Positions 46,820 through 56,174 of a stretch of 64,000 nt of DNA are shown here, in pieces; position 1 is the first letter of the stretch; the number at the start of each line of letters is the position of its first letter. The position numbers were made by a program, and so were the translations under genes. Source of the DNA: an uncultured Caulobacterales bacterium. Lineage in GTDB: Bacteria > Pseudomonadota > Alphaproteobacteria > Caulobacterales > Maricaulaceae. The DNA is taken from the NCBI GenBank assembly GCA_947503715.1, contig CANNER010000002.1, forward strand, positions 434,001 to 498,000, in the 5' to 3' direction. A model generated the notes under the pieces. That model saw nothing but the letters and a program-made list of their open reading frames with translations. It was not told where the DNA came from and searched no databases.

Positions 46820-48091
46820 TTGGCCCGCATCGTCATGAAATTCGGCGGCACGTCTGTTGCCAATCTGGAACGTATTCGTCACGTCGCGGGATTAGTCGCG
46901 GAAGAGGCGAAAGATGGCAATGAAGTTGCTGTCGTTGTCTCCGCCATGAGCGGGGAAACCAACCGCCTTGTCGCGCTGGTCGATGAATTGGATGCTGACT
47001 CTGATAAGGGCGCAGCGATTGAGGATGAATATGACTCCATCGTCGCCAGTGGTGAACAAGTCACCTCCGGCCTTCTCGCCATTGCTCTGCGTCGTCGCGG
47101 GTTGAAAGCGCGGAGCTGGCTCGGCTGGCAAATCCCGCTGCGCACCGACATGGCCCATTCCAAAGCCCGTATCGCGGAAATCGAATCTTCCGCCATTGGC
47201 CCCTCCATGAAGGACGGGAATGTCGCCGTTGTCGCAGGATTCCAGGGCGTGAACGAGACGGGCCGGATTTCCACGCTGGGTCGTGGTGGCTCTGATACGT
47301 CGGCCGTTGCCATTGCTGTTGCGCTGAAAGCTGACCGTTGCGATATTTATACCGATGTCGACGGTATCTATACGACGGACCCGCGCATCGCGAAAGATGC
47401 CCGCCGCCTGAACCGCATTGCGTTCGAGGAAATGCTGGAACTGGCCAGCCTCGGTGCGAAAGTGCTCCAAACCCGTTCGGTCGAATTGGCCATGAATAAT
47501 AATCTCCCCATCCGCGTGTTGACCAGCATGGCGGAGGTCGGGGACGAAAACCCCGGAACCCTGGTCTGCCACGAGGATGAAACCATGGAAGAACGAGTCG
47601 TCAGCGGCGTCGCCTATTCACGCGACGAAGCCCAAATCACATTGCTTAAACTGAAAGATGCGCCCGGCATGGTCGCCAAGGTCTGTCGCGCGATGTCTGA
47701 TGCCAATGTCATCGTTGATATGATCGTGCAGGGGATTTCCCGCTCGGATAACTCCGCCAACCTGACCTTCACGGTCGGCAAGCGGGACCTCGAGAAAGCT
47801 CTGACAGCCTTGGAAGGCTCCAAGGAAGAGATTGGTTTTTCCGGCATTAAATCGGACTCGGACGTCACCAAAGTTTCCGTCGTCGGCATCGGCATGCGCT
47901 CTCACACGGGTGTCGCGCAGACTATGTTCGAAGCCCTCGCGGATAAGAACATCAATGTCGAAGTCATCGCCACATCGGAGATCAAAATCTCGGTCCTGAT
48001 CGACAGCGAATATACGGAACTCGCCGTCCGCGCCTTGCACAAAGCGTTTGAGTTACACCAGACGCCCGCCCCAAAAGTCAGCGCGCCTTAA
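46820..48091 (+). CDS. lysC: Aspartate kinase
   Basis: 423 residues, first step of lysine/threonine/methionine and diaminopimelate synthesis. The kinase domain starts VMKFGGTSVANLERI and contains GRGGSDTSAVA and DVDGIYTTDPRI. Two ACT domains follow (about 265-415), so feedback control by lysine and/or threonine is likely. The start codon is TTG (46820) with AAGGAG upstream. Confidence 0.96.
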   Translation: MARIVMKFGGTSVANLERIRHVAGLVAEEAKDGNEVAVVVSAMSGETNRLVALVDELDADSDKGAAIEDEYDSIVASGEQVTSGLLAIALRRRGLKARSWLGWQIPLRTDMAHSKARIAEIESSAIGPSMKDGNVAVVAGFQGVNETGRISTLGRGGSDTSAVAIAVALKADRCDIYTDVDGIYTTDPRIAKDARRLNRIAFEEMLELASLGAKVLQTRSVELAMNNNLPIRVLTSMAEVGDENPGTLVCHEDETMEERVVSGVAYSRDEAQITLLKLKDAPGMVAKVCRAMSDANVIVDMIVQGISRSDNSANLTFTVGKRDLEKALTALEGSKEEIGFSGIKSDSDVTKVSVVGIGMRSHTGVAQTMFEALADKNINVEVIATSEIKISVLIDSEYTELAVRALHKAFELHQTPAPKVSAP

Positions 48092-48177
48092 ATCCATCAG
48101 ATTTTGCTATGTCTCGGCGAAATAATTCGCCATTGTGAATTAAGAACAGGTGTTCCCTTCACAGAGAGACATAGATC

Positions 48178-50664
48178 ATGACCCGCATTCCGACCTTTAA
48201 AACTCTATTTTTGGCCACGGCGCTGAGCGGCCTTGTCCTGTCAAACTGTCAGCAGGCCGATAGCCCCGATCCTGTTGAAGCTGCCGAGACCTCTACCGAT
48301 GAGGCCGTTCAACGCGCTGCCGCCAGTACCGCGCCGATTATTCTACCGGGCGCGCCCGGACAATCGTCACAAACACTGGTCGCGGAAGACGCGATCAAAA
48401 TTGCCGATAATAGTTATTCACCCGATGATGTGATGTTCATGCAGAATATGATCCCGCATCATGCACAGGCCGTGGAAATGGCCAATCTTGTGGAGTCCCG
48501 CACGAACCGCAAGGAAATCGTCGATATTGCCAGCCGGATAAAAGCCTCCCAAGCGGACGAAATTAAATTTATGGAAGACTGGCTGACGGAGCGGAACGAA
48601 CCGCTCACTATGTCAGGTGGTCACGAACATCACAGTGGCAGTACAGGCGAGAGCATGGGCGCTCACCATGAGATGGAGGGCATGGCCAGTCCGGAAGAGA
48701 TGGCAAAATTGGCCGCGTCTGAAGGCGTCGATTTTGACAAACTGTTCCTGACCCTGATGATTGCACATCATGATGGGGCCTTGACGATGGTGGAAACGCT
48801 GACAGATCAGCCGGGCTCGGCCTATGATCCCGTCCTGTTCGATTTCACAAATGATATTATCAATGATCAAACCTCCGAGATTGAGCAGATGAGTGCGATC
48901 TTGAGCTCTTTTTCTTCGGATCCGCGCGCGAACCTCAAAGGCGGTTTTGAAGATGCGGAGTCGGCCATTCTGAACCTGAAACGCGTCGCGACATTGCCGA
49001 AGCCGGCAGGCTTTTTCGATCCCAAAAATCCGGCAGGCCTGCCGCCGATTATTTCAAAGGACGACGCGGCAGAGACGGGCCGCGATGATGGGCAGAGTGT
49101 CGAGGGCACAGAATGGGGCTCGCGCTCTCCGCTCTTCAGTTTTGCGAATACGGATATGGCCTTTCAGGACGACATTCTCGTGACGGGCAATTATCACGGG
49201 TTCAGCATTTATAAGCTCCAAGAGGATGGCACGCCGGAACTCTTCAGTTCCGTTGTCTGTCCGGGCGGGCAGGGCGATGTCTCCATCGTGGATGACCTTC
49301 TCATCATGTCCGTTGAGCAGACACGCGGTCGGGTTGATTGCGGATTACAGGGCATTAGCGAAGATGTGAGTGCAGAGCGTTTCCGGGGCATTCGGATTTT
49401 CGACATTAGCGATCTGGCCAAACCCGTACAGGTCGGCCAAGTCCAAACCTGTCGTGGTTCCCACACCCATTCGGTTGTCACCCAAGACGAGACCAAGCTG
49501 GTCGTTTATAATTCGGGCACATCCTCAATTCGGAAGGATGAAGAGTTAGAGGGCTGCGTCGGCGGTGTTGCTGGCGATGATCGGACGGCACTCTTCCGCA
49601 TTGATGTGATTGAGATACCACTCGCGGATCCATCCAAATCCCGTATCATCGACAGTCCCACTGTTTTCGCCGATGAAGAGTCGGGACGTTTGGCTGGATT
49701 ATGGCAGGGCGGCGATCACGGTGACGGGACGCAGGACACGAACCAAACCAATCACTGTCACGATATTACAGTCTTCCCCGAAGCGAAAATCGCGGCAGGG
49801 GCCTGTTCTGGGAACGGGATTATTTTTGATATTTCCGACCCCCTAAAACCGACACGGATTGACGAGGTTGTTGATACGGGATTTGCCTATTGGCATTCCG
49901 CGACATTCAATAATGACGGGACAAAAGTCCTCTTCACAGATGAATGGGGCGGGGGCAGCCGTCCGCGCTGTCGCGTCTATGATCCCAAGGATTGGGGCGC
50001 GAATGCGATTTACGATATTGAAGAGGGCGAGCTGACCTTCAAAAGCTATTATAAAGTTCCAGCGCCGCAGTCAGACTCAGAAAACTGCGTCGCGCATAAT
50101 GGCTCGATCATCCCCGTCCCGGGGCGTGATATTTTCGCGCAGGCCTGGTATCAGGGTGGTCTGTCTGTGATGGATTTCACGGATTCAGAAAATCCGGTGG
50201 AGATTGCCTATTTTGACCGCGGTCCCGTTCATGACGAGAAACTCGTTCTCGGTGGATACTGGTCGACCTATTGGTATAATGGCAATATTTACGGGACTGA
50301 AATTGCGCGAGGATTGGACGTCTTTTCCCTCACACCGAGTGAGCATTTAACCGAGAATGAAATCGCCGCCGCCATGCTTGCCGATCAGGGCAACACGTTT
50401 AACCCACAACAACAATTCCCGGTCACATGGCCCGCAGAACCGGTTGTCGCAAAAGCCTATATTGACCAAATGCAACGCAATGACGGGATGACGGCGGATC
50501 AAGCCGGAGTATTGCTGCAGGCCTTGGATCGTGCAGAGGAACAGTTAAAGTCTGGCAGTGATGACGCAGCGCTGTCAGAGACACTCACCGCGCTCGTCAA
50601 AGACGTCGAGCATGAAGGTCTGTCCAAAACAGTCTTCGCCATCGCGGCGCGTTTACAAGACTGA
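48178..50664 (+). CDS. DUF305 and LVIVD-repeat fusion protein, exported
   Basis: 828 residues with a signal peptide whose lipobox-like end reads LVLSNC. Residues ~75-240 are a DUF305 domain with the His motifs MIPHHAQAVEMA and MIAHHDGALTM, spaced by a His/Met-rich linker (HEHHSGS, MGAHHEMEGM). Residues ~300-750 carry LVIVD-type beta-propeller repeats (NHCHDITVFPEAK, GIIFDISDPLKP). His/Met-rich DUF305 proteins are often linked to copper; metal binding is inference. A small helical C-terminus (about 765-828) ends the protein. No obvious partner gene. Confidence 0.88.
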   Translation: MTRIPTFKTLFLATALSGLVLSNCQQADSPDPVEAAETSTDEAVQRAAASTAPIILPGAPGQSSQTLVAEDAIKIADNSYSPDDVMFMQNMIPHHAQAVEMANLVESRTNRKEIVDIASRIKASQADEIKFMEDWLTERNEPLTMSGGHEHHSGSTGESMGAHHEMEGMASPEEMAKLAASEGVDFDKLFLTLMIAHHDGALTMVETLTDQPGSAYDPVLFDFTNDIINDQTSEIEQMSAILSSFSSDPRANLKGGFEDAESAILNLKRVATLPKPAGFFDPKNPAGLPPIISKDDAAETGRDDGQSVEGTEWGSRSPLFSFANTDMAFQDDILVTGNYHGFSIYKLQEDGTPELFSSVVCPGGQGDVSIVDDLLIMSVEQTRGRVDCGLQGISEDVSAERFRGIRIFDISDLAKPVQVGQVQTCRGSHTHSVVTQDETKLVVYNSGTSSIRKDEELEGCVGGVAGDDRTALFRIDVIEIPLADPSKSRIIDSPTVFADEESGRLAGLWQGGDHGDGTQDTNQTNHCHDITVFPEAKIAAGACSGNGIIFDISDPLKPTRIDEVVDTGFAYWHSATFNNDGTKVLFTDEWGGGSRPRCRVYDPKDWGANAIYDIEEGELTFKSYYKVPAPQSDSENCVAHNGSIIPVPGRDIFAQAWYQGGLSVMDFTDSENPVEIAYFDRGPVHDEKLVLGGYWSTYWYNGNIYGTEIARGLDVFSLTPSEHLTENEIAAAMLADQGNTFNPQQQFPVTWPAEPVVAKAYIDQMQRNDGMTADQAGVLLQALDRAEEQLKSGSDDAALSETLTALVKDVEHEGLSKTVFAIAARLQD

Positions 50665-50673
50665 TAGCTATTT

Positions 50674-50713
50674 CCAAGGGCGACTGAAGTTAATCTATTT
50701 CAGTCGCCCTTGG
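50674..50713. terminator. 15-bp perfect hairpin after the DUF305-LVIVD gene
   Basis: CCAAGGGCGACTGAA (50674-50688) and TTCAGTCGCCCTTGG (50699-50713) pair perfectly around a 10-base loop, 10 bases after the stop codon. There is no T-run after it, so it may stabilise the mRNA end or terminate by another route. Confidence 0.6.
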
Positions 50714-50820
50714 ACCTTAACCAAAACTTCACCACACCCTCATCTTTTGCCCGATTTAAGTCACATTTAAACCTATTGCCGTAATTGTCCGAACAGCCTG
50801 CGGGGGCTTGGGAGAGTTTT

Positions 50821-52551
50821 GTGCGTTTTTTATCTGTGAAACCTATTGCGGCCACATTGATGGCGGGGCTGATGTTGAGCGCCTGTGGTGGCGGGGGTGG
50901 AAGCTCCAATTCGAGCGCAAGTTTGGGTGGACCAACCGGTGGCGGAACACCAGCCCCTGCGCCTGCTGCGACGAAGTTTTATACCGATCTCGAAACCCGT
51001 GAAGAAGCCGCCCGCTTCCTTATCCAGGCAGGATTTGGCGGAACAGATGCGGAAATCGATTCACTGGTTGGGACAGATGCTGCCAACTGGATTGCAGCCC
51101 AGTTACGCGCACCGGCGACTAAGACCTTCGATGCGATGCTGGCCGCCTATCCAACGCGGCAGGATACGGACCGCGAACATTCCAAAATGCTTTGGACGAA
51201 CCTGCTGACGGCCGATGATGTTCTGCGACAGCGTATGATGTTCGCCCTGTCTCAGGTTTTCGTTATCTCTGATAATGACTTTTTCGACGAAGGGTTCACG
51301 ACCGCACAATATACGGATATTCTTACCGATCACGCTTTTGGTAACTACCGCGAGATGATCGAGGACATCACCTATTCCCCCGCCATGGGCCAATATCTGA
51401 CATATTACCGCAACCGCAAAGGCGACGAGCGGTCCGGCCGGATGCCGGACGAGAATTACGCCCGGGAATTATTGCAGCTCTTCTCCATTGGTCTGGTCGA
51501 ATTGAATCAGGACGGGACACCGAAAGCGGGATCGCCGGAAACCTATGACAATGATGATATTATAGGCTTGGCAAAAGTTTTTACGGGATTGTCGGGTTCA
51601 GGCCCCAGCTTTCGCTGGAGTGATCAGGATGAGGATTGGAGACGCAAACCGCTGCAGATGTTTGATGATGAACATTCGCCGCTGGAAAAGACTTTTCTTG
51701 GCACCACTATCCCCGCTGATACAACGGGTGTGAACTCCATTGATATGGCGCTGGACACGATTGCGGACCATCCTAATGTTGCGCCGTTTCTCTCGCGCCA
51801 GATGATCCAGCGTTTCACTTCGTCCTCGCCCTCGCCCGAATATGTCCGACGCGTTGCAGATGCGTTCGATGCGGGAAGCTTTACCGCGCCGAATGGCAGG
51901 GTTTTCGGATCGGGGCAAAAAGGGGATTTCGCAGCGATGATCGCGGCGATCCTTCTGGACGAGAGCGTGCATGACGATGTGCAGGAGGCGAATGAAGGCA
52001 AATTACGGGAACCCATTGTGAAATTTGCGCATTATGCCCGGGCCTTTGATCTCGCCGACATAGATGTTTCCGCCGAGTGGCGGTTTAACGACACATCCAA
52101 TCCGAATGATAAATTGGGCCAGCATCCGCTGCGCAGTCCGTCTGTCTTTAATTTCTATCGCCCCGGCTATCTCTCGCCTGCGACAGAGTCCGGAGAGGCA
52201 GGTCTGACCGCCCCAGAATTTCAAATTGTGAATGAGGGCTCTGTGCTCGGGTTTTCGAATTTTATGACGCATTATATTACCGTGAGGGCGGACGATCCGG
52301 CGGGTAATCCCGGCTTTAATCCTGATTTCGCGGCGGAGATAGCGCTAGCCAATGACCCGCAGGCCCTTATCGATCATCTCGACGTTAAACTGACCGCCGG
52401 ACAACTTTCAGATGCGACGAAAGCGGAAATGGCCGATACCGTCTCCACATTGTTAATCGCAGCGGATGACGCGGAAACGGATCGCCTCGACCGCGTCCAA
52501 CTCGCGCTTATCATGATGATGTCTTCCGGCGCCTTTGCCGTTCAAATCTAG
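50821..52551 (+). CDS. DUF1800 family exported protein
   Basis: About 576 residues. A lipoprotein signal (MRFLSVKPIAATLMAGLM then LSACGGGG) is followed by a Ser/Gly linker. The DUF1800 body contains ARFLIQAGFGGT, the conserved YARELLQLFSIGL and HPLRSPSVFNFYRPGY. The start is a GTG at 50821 with GGGAG upstream; the longer frame from 50785 would spoil the signal. It is paired with a DUF1501 gene 10 bases downstream, a recurrent pairing whose function is unknown. Confidence 0.88.
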   Translation: MRFLSVKPIAATLMAGLMLSACGGGGGSSNSSASLGGPTGGGTPAPAPAATKFYTDLETREEAARFLIQAGFGGTDAEIDSLVGTDAANWIAAQLRAPATKTFDAMLAAYPTRQDTDREHSKMLWTNLLTADDVLRQRMMFALSQVFVISDNDFFDEGFTTAQYTDILTDHAFGNYREMIEDITYSPAMGQYLTYYRNRKGDERSGRMPDENYARELLQLFSIGLVELNQDGTPKAGSPETYDNDDIIGLAKVFTGLSGSGPSFRWSDQDEDWRRKPLQMFDDEHSPLEKTFLGTTIPADTTGVNSIDMALDTIADHPNVAPFLSRQMIQRFTSSSPSPEYVRRVADAFDAGSFTAPNGRVFGSGQKGDFAAMIAAILLDESVHDDVQEANEGKLREPIVKFAHYARAFDLADIDVSAEWRFNDTSNPNDKLGQHPLRSPSVFNFYRPGYLSPATESGEAGLTAPEFQIVNEGSVLGFSNFMTHYITVRADDPAGNPGFNPDFAAEIALANDPQALIDHLDVKLTAGQLSDATKAEMADTVSTLLIAADDAETDRLDRVQLALIMMMSSGAFAVQI

Positions 52552-52561
52552 GAGCCGGACG

Positions 52562-53983
52562 ATGACATTTTACAATAGACGCCAATTCCTCACCCGTTCC
52601 ACCCTCGGTTTTGCTGGCGCGACGATGGGACTTTCCATGTTGGCCCATGCGCCTGCCCGCGCGGCTAATACGGGTGGTTATAAAGCGCTTGTCGGCATTA
52701 TGCTGAAAGGCGGGATGGATAATAATGACACGATTCTGCCCAGAGATAGTGCGAGCTATGACGCCCTCAAAGCTTTGCGCGGCGGTATTTTTGACAGTCA
52801 TAATGCTGATGACCCGACCAGTTCGCGCTACCGCGAGAACATCCTGCCCCTTAATGTCCAGGACGGCGTACGATTTAACGGGCGTCAATTCGGTGTGCCG
52901 CGGGAACTCGCCGCGGTGCAAGAGATGTTCAATACTGGGGATCTGGCCGTTGTCGGCAATGTTGGGCCCTTGCTCGATACGGTCGACCGCGACGCCATCG
53001 AAGCCCAAAGCGCCTTACTACCGAAACGCATTTTTTCGCATAATGACCAGCAATCCACGTGGATGGCGTTGGGAACAGAAGGCACGCGGCGCGGCTGGGG
53101 CGGTCAATTTGCCGATGCCGTGATCCAATCCGGCGGCGCGCCCAACCCGCTCTATGCGGCGATCACGGCCACCTCGCCTGATGTATTCCTCGCAGGGCAA
53201 CGGGCGCAACCGTTTCGTATTCCAAAGGTCGGCAGCCGTTTGCGCATAGATGGTGCAGAAAGAAAATGGCACCTCGGATATAGTGATGATGCAGATGCCG
53301 CCCGCGCGAAACTCGCGGCTTTTATGCGTCGCGAAAGTTTTGATCACACAAATCTCTTCCGCAGGGATGCTGTCAAAAAGTCAGGCGTCGGGATTGAAAA
53401 CCAGATCGCCTACTCTGAGCGCGCCAATGCTGCGATGCCACTGGCGACAGAATTTCCGTCTACAGGTCTGGGCCGTCAGCTCGGTGGTGTCGCACAGGCT
53501 ATGTCCCTGCGCGGGGAATTGGGGACCAGTCGTCAGGTGTTCTACACGGCACAGGGCGGATATGATACGCATGACAGTCAGGGCGGCGCTATTTCCGCGC
53601 GACATACAGAACTTGGCGATGCCCTGGCGGCGTTTAAAGCGGCCATGATCGAACTCGGGACATGGGATGATGTCCTCGTCTTCACCATGAGTGATTTCGG
53701 ACGCTCCATGGTCGGCAATGGCGATGGATCTGATCACGGTTGGGGCGGACATCATTTCGTGGCCGGCGGGTCCGTGCGCGGCGGGCATATTTACGGTGAT
53801 ATTCCGGAAGTCGACCTCGCCCATCCTCAATATACGAAAGAGCGCGGACGTCTCATTCCGACAACCTCTGTTGAGCAGCATGCCGCCGCGCTGGGTAGTT
53901 GGTTTGGATTGGATTCGGGAGAATTGAATGCGATCTTCCCGAATCTCTCACGGTTTGACCGCTCCGCGCTCGGCTTCGTTTAA
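52562..53983 (+). CDS. DUF1501 family protein with Tat signal
   Basis: 473 residues. The N-terminus NRRQFLTRSTLGFAGATMG is a twin-arginine signal, so the folded protein would be exported. The DUF1501 core, related to the alkaline phosphatase/sulfatase fold, includes GGMDNNDTILPRD, QGGYDTHDSQGG, FTMSDFGRSM and SDHGWGGHHFV. It forms a two-gene unit with DUF1800; substrate unknown. Confidence 0.9.
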   Translation: MTFYNRRQFLTRSTLGFAGATMGLSMLAHAPARAANTGGYKALVGIMLKGGMDNNDTILPRDSASYDALKALRGGIFDSHNADDPTSSRYRENILPLNVQDGVRFNGRQFGVPRELAAVQEMFNTGDLAVVGNVGPLLDTVDRDAIEAQSALLPKRIFSHNDQQSTWMALGTEGTRRGWGGQFADAVIQSGGAPNPLYAAITATSPDVFLAGQRAQPFRIPKVGSRLRIDGAERKWHLGYSDDADAARAKLAAFMRRESFDHTNLFRRDAVKKSGVGIENQIAYSERANAAMPLATEFPSTGLGRQLGGVAQAMSLRGELGTSRQVFYTAQGGYDTHDSQGGAISARHTELGDALAAFKAAMIELGTWDDVLVFTMSDFGRSMVGNGDGSDHGWGGHHFVAGGSVRGGHIYGDIPEVDLAHPQYTKERGRLIPTTSVEQHAAALGSWFGLDSGELNAIFPNLSRFDRSALGFV

Positions 53984-54342
53984 GCCTTCGCGCGGGACAG
54001 CAGGATCAGGCCCAGACCGCCCCAGAAGATTTCGATTCCAATTTCGATATAGGTGAGCTGCGGCCCTGTGCCGTCCAGCGCGAGACCGACCAATCGCCCT
54101 ATCATGAAACAGAATGTCAGGAAGACAATGGCTTTGGTCAATTCCCGGACGGAGCCTTTCATCGCGACCTGAACACAGACAATGCCGATCCCGATCAGAG
54201 CGGCCCAGATCGCACGCACCTCGTGCAGGCCGAGCAGGTCCGGCGTCCAACCCATCGCATTGGCAATGCGAGCGGGTTGGAACAGGCCGTAAAGTCCGTA
54301 TAATATATAGAACAGCCCGTTGATGATGCCGTAGATTTTCAT
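53980..54342 (-). CDS. DUF4345-like small membrane protein
   Basis: 120 residues with four hydrophobic helices, starting [19 protein letters not shown]. Pattern and length resemble DUF4345-type membrane proteins of unknown function. The ATG at 54340-54342 is chosen; the longer frame runs into the region before rpmI. Convergent with the DUF1501 gene (four-base overlap) and divergent from rpmI. Confidence 0.72.
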   Translation of the reverse strand: MKIYGIINGLFYILYGLYGLFQPARIANAMGWTPDLLGLHEVRAIWAALIGIGIVCVQVAMKGSVRELTKAIVFLTFCFMIGRLVGLALDGTGPQLTYIEIGIEIFWGGLGLILLSRAKA

Positions 54343-54537
54343 GACGTGTCTCCCGCTATAATCTCTCCCTCTCTTGTGACGGTTCGGCTTGCCAAAGCAA
54401 GTGCAGACGCCTATAGGGCCGCCTTCACGACAAAAGTTGTGACGCAACGTATCGGGTTGAATGGCATACCTGATCGTTCGAAAGGCAGACTGGTTTCATT
54501 TCGTTTTGAAGATCAGTCCTTATTATTGGAGACCGAA

Positions 54538-54738
54538 ATGCCCAAAATGAAAACGAAGTCGAGCGCCAAAAAGCGCTTTAAGATTACCAAATCCGGTAAG
54601 GTCAAAGCAGGTCAGGCTGGCAAACAGCATGGCATGATCAAACGCACAAACGATCAAATTCGTAAGCTGCGCGGCACAACAGTCCTCAAAGACTGCGACG
54701 CCAAAGTGATCAAGAAAAAGTACATGCCCTACGGCTAA
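54538..54738 (+). CDS. rpmI: 50S ribosomal protein L35
   Basis: 66 residues, starting [14 protein letters not shown] and ending KKKYMPYG, a complete L35. The start at 54538 has GGAG upstream; the long open frame before it is not coding. It precedes rplT by 33 bases. infC, commonly upstream in other bacteria, is not here. Confidence 0.97.
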   Translation: MPKMKTKSSAKKRFKITKSGKVKAGQAGKQHGMIKRTNDQIRKLRGTTVLKDCDAKVIKKKYMPYG

Positions 54739-54771
54739 GCGCCGCCCTACCTTACATACCGGAGAATTATC

Positions 54772-55146
54772 ATGGCACGAGTCAAACGCGGCGTAACCAA
54801 GTCCGCTCGTCATAAAGAAATATTGAAACAGGCCAAAGGTTATCGCGGTCGTCGGAAGAATACGTTCCGCATCGCCAACCAGGCCGTCGAGAAAGCGGGT
54901 CAATACGCCTATATCGGTCGGAAACTGAAAAAGCGTCAGTTCCGCGCTCTGTGGATCCAACGCATCAATGCGGCGGCCCGCGCCCACGGTACGACTTATG
55001 GTCGTTTCATGGACGGCTTGAACAAGGCCGGAATCACGCTGGACCGTAAAGTTCTCGCCGACATGGCCGGAAACGAGCCGGAAGCGTTTGCAGCTCTCGC
55101 AGAGACAGCCAAGAAACACGCGTCCAAGCCGCATACTGTTAAGTAG
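54772..55146 (+). CDS. rplT: 50S ribosomal protein L20
   Basis: 124 residues. The N-terminus [16 protein letters not shown] and the core [16 protein letters not shown] are diagnostic of L20, an early assembly protein and in some bacteria the repressor of its own operon. A strong terminator follows, so pheST, which often lies downstream, is not co-transcribed. Confidence 0.97.
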   Translation: MARVKRGVTKSARHKEILKQAKGYRGRRKNTFRIANQAVEKAGQYAYIGRKLKKRQFRALWIQRINAAARAHGTTYGRFMDGLNKAGITLDRKVLADMAGNEPEAFAALAETAKKHASKPHTVK

Positions 55147-55170
55147 CCGCTTCGAGCAATCCTGATTTTT

Positions 55171-55198
55171 AAAGGCTCCCGGGAGGGAGCCTTTTTTT
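55171..55198 (+). terminator. Rho-independent terminator of rpmI-rplT
   Basis: AAAGGCTCCC pairs with GGGAGCCTTT around a short loop, followed by seven T. Almost the same sequence recurs after the next gene (55882-55906). Confidence 0.95.
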
Positions 55199-55339
55199 AT
55201 ACGCGTCATAGAGGCACAACCACAGCTGTATTTTTTTATTTCGCCTCCTCAAATTTTATGTAAGGTCTAGTAATGATAAGGGGCGCAACCTGAATTTTTC
55301 AATCCTCATTTTCGTTGTTAAAATTAAATGAGGATTATT

Positions 55340-55858
55340 ATGACTTTAAATCTCACCTTTAGGGCTGTTGGCCTTTACGCGTTTTTCCCTAATCTCGCTC
55401 TGGATGGTTTGGATGCAACCTCATCCATTCAAAACGTTTTAGATGCGGTCGCATCGACCCAACCCGGTTTCAGTTACGGTTTTGGCCCAACCCACGCTGG
55501 AAAATCCATCGTCACATCTATGACCTATGATTATTCCAATACGTCCCGGCAACCGCCGAACAGTTCCGGCATTCCCGGCGTTGGGCCGCGCACAATTCAA
55601 ACCACCATCGGAGATGTTTCGCAGGTCTGGCAATATTACCGGAGCGCTATCGTACATATTGGCGGATTTGATTATGAGATTAGGAACCAAACTGTGGGCC
55701 AACCCTCTTTTGCAACAACCCCAATTGGCAGCGACTTCAAGGTTCCCGAAGGCGGAGTCGTGGAAGCCTACAAACTCGTATTCCGGAATGTGACAATTGA
55801 CCTTTCCGCAGAAAAGCAAAACGCTTATCTCGCAGCAAAGATGGCACCAACCGCCTGA
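55340..55858 (+). CDS. Hypothetical protein
   Basis: 172 residues, no signal peptide, no cysteines, rich in Ser, Thr and aromatic residues and predicted mostly beta (YDYSNTSRQPPNSSGIPG, VVEAYKLVFRNVTIDL). The ATG at 55340 has GAGGA seven bases upstream. It has its own terminator, a near copy of the rplT one. I do not recognise the family. Confidence 0.65.
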   Translation: MTLNLTFRAVGLYAFFPNLALDGLDATSSIQNVLDAVASTQPGFSYGFGPTHAGKSIVTSMTYDYSNTSRQPPNSSGIPGVGPRTIQTTIGDVSQVWQYYRSAIVHIGGFDYEIRNQTVGQPSFATTPIGSDFKVPEGGVVEAYKLVFRNVTIDLSAEKQNAYLAAKMAPTA

Positions 55859-55881
55859 TAGGTAACCAATATTATGTCATG

Positions 55882-55906
55882 AAGGCTCCCGCGAGGGAGC
55901 CTTTTT
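55882..55906 (+). terminator. Rho-independent terminator after the hypothetical gene
   Basis: AAGGCTCCC pairs with GGGAGCCTT with a GCGA-type loop, followed by five T. It differs from the rplT terminator at only a few bases. Confidence 0.9.
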
Positions 55907-56174
55907 ATAGCCTAGATGACAGCCCGTCCTAACATGGCTTGCCAAAAGGTCAGTCATGTTATGGCGACCCATGAGAGAGTTGTCATCCAAACCCATGCAT
56001 TTCGTGAAACACGGAAGTCACTTCCCTGTCTCGACTATATGATCATGGTTTATTAACCACGCTCCTAATTCCCGCTAAGCGTTCAAAGCTTCTATAAACA
56101 TTTTACCCTATTCGATCATAACGAAGCGATAACTGGGGTAGAGCATCAAGCTTATCAGAGCATATGAGCGTTTT

